A stretch of 14,898 nt of DNA from NCBI GenBank assembly GCA_009691645.1, contig SIAT01000026.1, positions 1-14,898 on the forward strand, given 5' to 3'. The position numbers were made by a program, and so were the translations under genes. The DNA is from Pedosphaera sp. Lineage in GTDB: Bacteria > Verrucomicrobiota > Verrucomicrobiia > Limisphaerales > SIAT01. Below are positions 13,760 to 14,898 of this stretch, in pieces. Position 1 is the stretch's first letter; each line of letters begins with the position of its first letter. The notes below the pieces were generated by a model. The model was given only the letters and a program-made list of their open reading frames with translations. It was not told the origin of the DNA and did not search any database.

Positions 13760-14695
13760 ATGCAATACCGCACGCTCGGACAGACCGGCCTGCAGCTCTC
13801 CGCGCTCAGCTACGGTGCCGCCTCGCTCGGCAACGAGTACGGCAACCTCGATGAAGCGCAGGGTATCCGTTCCCTGCACGTCGCGCTCGACGGCGGCGTC
13901 AACTTCATCGACACCTCGCCCTACTACGGTCGCACGCTGGCCGAGCGGATGTTGGGCAAGGCGTTCAGGGAAATCCCGCGCGACCGGTTCCTCATCGGCA
14001 CCAAGTGCGGCCGCTACGACGTGGCGAGCTTCGACTTCTCGCCCGAGCGCGTCACACGCAGCGTGGAGGAAAGCCTGCAGCGGATGGGCCTCGACCATCT
14101 CGACATCCTGCAATGCCACGACATCGAGTTCGTGCCGCTGCGGCAGATTGTGGAGGAGACCCTGCCGGCGCTGCGCAGGTTGAAGGAACAAGGCAAAGTG
14201 CGGTTCATCGGCGTGACCGGTTTTCCGCTGAACATCTTCCGCCACATCCTCGACCACGCCGAGTTGGATTGCCTTCTCTCCTACTGCCATTACTCGCTGA
14301 ACAACACGTCGCTGCTGGAGCTGATCCCGCAAATGAAAGCGAAAGGCGTCGGCATCATGAGCGCCTCGCCGCTCTCCGAACGTCTGCTGACCCAGCAAGC
14401 GTTGCCCGCGTGGCATCACGCGCCGCCCGCGCTGCGCGAGACCTGTCGCCGCGCCACCGACCATTGCGCCGCGCGCGGCGTGGACATCGCGCAACTCGCC
14501 ATCCGCTTCGCCGTGGAGCACCCCGACATCACCACCACCGTCGTCGGTTCGGCGAATCCGGTGAACATGCAGAAGTGCCTCGACTGGTCGAACGGCCCGC
14601 TCGACGGCGAGTTACTCGCCGAGGTGCAGAAAATCCTCGAGCCAGTGCAGAGTCTTCTCTGGCCCGTCGGCCTGCCGGAGAACGGCCTGCAGTAA
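13760..14695 (+). CDS. Aldo/keto reductase, L-galactose dehydrogenase-like
   Basis: NAD(P)-dependent (beta/alpha)8-barrel oxidoreductase, 311 aa. The catalytic tetrad is intact: Asp51 and Tyr56 in FIDTSPYYG, Lys82 in IGTKCGRYD, and His120 in LDILQCHDIEF. The QCHDIEF segment, the long run GVTGFPLNIF and LSYCHYSLNNTSLLELIP, and ISASPL-like MSASPL match what I remember of plant L-galactose dehydrogenase, which oxidises C1 of L-galactose to the lactone; bacterial relatives include L-fucose/D-threo-aldose 1-dehydrogenases. VVGSANPVNMQKCL is the usual cofactor-phosphate loop. It starts 9 bp after the transferase gene and completes the MFS operon. This suggests an L-sugar or aldose among the substrates, but the match is from memory, so exact specificity is uncertain. 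Confidence 0.88.
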   Translation: MQYRTLGQTGLQLSALSYGAASLGNEYGNLDEAQGIRSLHVALDGGVNFIDTSPYYGRTLAERMLGKAFREIPRDRFLIGTKCGRYDVASFDFSPERVTRSVEESLQRMGLDHLDILQCHDIEFVPLRQIVEETLPALRRLKEQGKVRFIGVTGFPLNIFRHILDHAELDCLLSYCHYSLNNTSLLELIPQMKAKGVGIMSASPLSERLLTQQALPAWHHAPPALRETCRRATDHCAARGVDIAQLAIRFAVEHPDITTTVVGSANPVNMQKCLDWSNGPLDGELLAEVQKILEPVQSLLWPVGLPENGLQ

Positions 14696-14705
14696 TAAAA
14701 CGCGC

Positions 14706-14721
14706 CCGACTACTTCGTCGG
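14706..14721 (-). terminator. Possible weak terminator of the NIPSNAP gene
   Basis: On the minus strand CCGAC and GTCGG form a 5-bp stem around a 6-nt loop that includes the TAG stop, followed after GCGCG by TTTTATTA. The short stem and the displaced T run make this a low-confidence call; it lies in the convergent junction with the aldo/keto reductase gene. Confidence 0.25.
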
Positions 14722-14898
14722 CGAATAATCGGTCGCGACGAGGAACTCGCTCTTCACGCCGTCCTTGGCGATGGTGAGTGAACCGCCAGCCTTCTCCTCG
14801 GAAGCTTTGCGTGCCGCCACCCACGCTGGGTCCAGACGGAATCCGTCGAACGAAGCCTTGGCCGCATCGCGGCTTTTGTGGGCGAGGAGATACACGAG
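14710..14898 (-). CDS. NIPSNAP family protein, C-terminal part (5' end outside window)
   Basis: The last 62 residues of a protein whose start lies beyond the right edge; the frame is open to the final base. The segment YLLAHKSRDAAKASFDGF then DPAWVAARKASE, AGGSLT and FLVATDYSPTK matches the C-terminal half of the NIPSNAP domain, a ferredoxin-like alpha/beta fold of unknown biochemical role that is frequent in Verrucomicrobiota and Planctomycetota and often secreted. Any signal peptide would be in the missing part. It is convergent with the aldo/keto reductase, only 14 bp apart. Confidence 0.85.
   Translation of the reverse strand, partial: LVYLLAHKSRDAAKASFDGFRLDPAWVAARKASEEKAGGSLTIAKDGVKSEFLVATDYSPTK

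Overview
The window is GC-rich, gene-dense chromosomal DNA with 14 confident protein genes (two cut by the window ends), one tentative 23-codon leader ORF and no RNA gene, insertion sequence, phage gene or CRISPR array that I can see. The longest gap between genes is 181 bp (11531-11711), so there is no stretch over 300 bp without a gene. Many genes lack a clear Shine-Dalgarno sequence. Together with the mix of Gfo/Idh oxidoreductase, PIG-L deacetylase, divergent NagB-like protein and NIPSNAP protein, this points to the Planctomycetota-Verrucomicrobiota group, most likely Verrucomicrobiota. That assignment is inferred from family content remembered from such genomes; no marker rRNA is present.

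Region 1 (1-5845, all + strand) is housekeeping: nadC (5' end missing), birA, coaX, trpA, a mannose-1-phosphate guanylyltransferase and an RlmI-type 23S rRNA cytosine methyltransferase. nadC-birA-coaX is a tight cofactor block (NAD, biotin attachment, CoA) with gaps of 7 and 0 bp. The remaining gaps are 27-54 bp, so the whole run could be one transcript. It meets the oppositely oriented rnd (ribonuclease D family) at a convergent junction holding a probable bidirectional terminator and a second perfect inverted repeat.

Region 2 (6986-8615) is a divergent promoter region followed by a class I acyl-CoA/acid ligase. On the rnd side lies a 23-codon ORF with a very strong ribosome binding site that ends 10 nt before the GTG start of rnd. 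On the ligase side, a candidate promoter sits so close to the ATG that the mRNA may be nearly leaderless.

Region 3 (8651-14695) looks like a carbohydrate-utilisation locus. A minus-strand operon is transcribed Gfo/Idh oxidoreductase, PIG-L/LmbE N-deacetylase, NagB-like deaminase/isomerase. Facing it across a 181-bp divergent control region is a plus-strand operon of MFS transporter, COG3222/DUF2064 transferase and an aldo-keto reductase resembling L-galactose dehydrogenase. The simplest reading is import of a sugar or N-acetylated sugar, oxidation, N-deacetylation, and deamination/isomerisation. The substrate cannot be read from the sequence. The NagB-like enzyme keeps the fold's landmarks but lacks one catalytic aspartate of classical NagB, so the pathway may be unusual. 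This is the best candidate for something not yet described.

The right edge holds the C-terminal 62 residues of a NIPSNAP-family protein on the minus strand.
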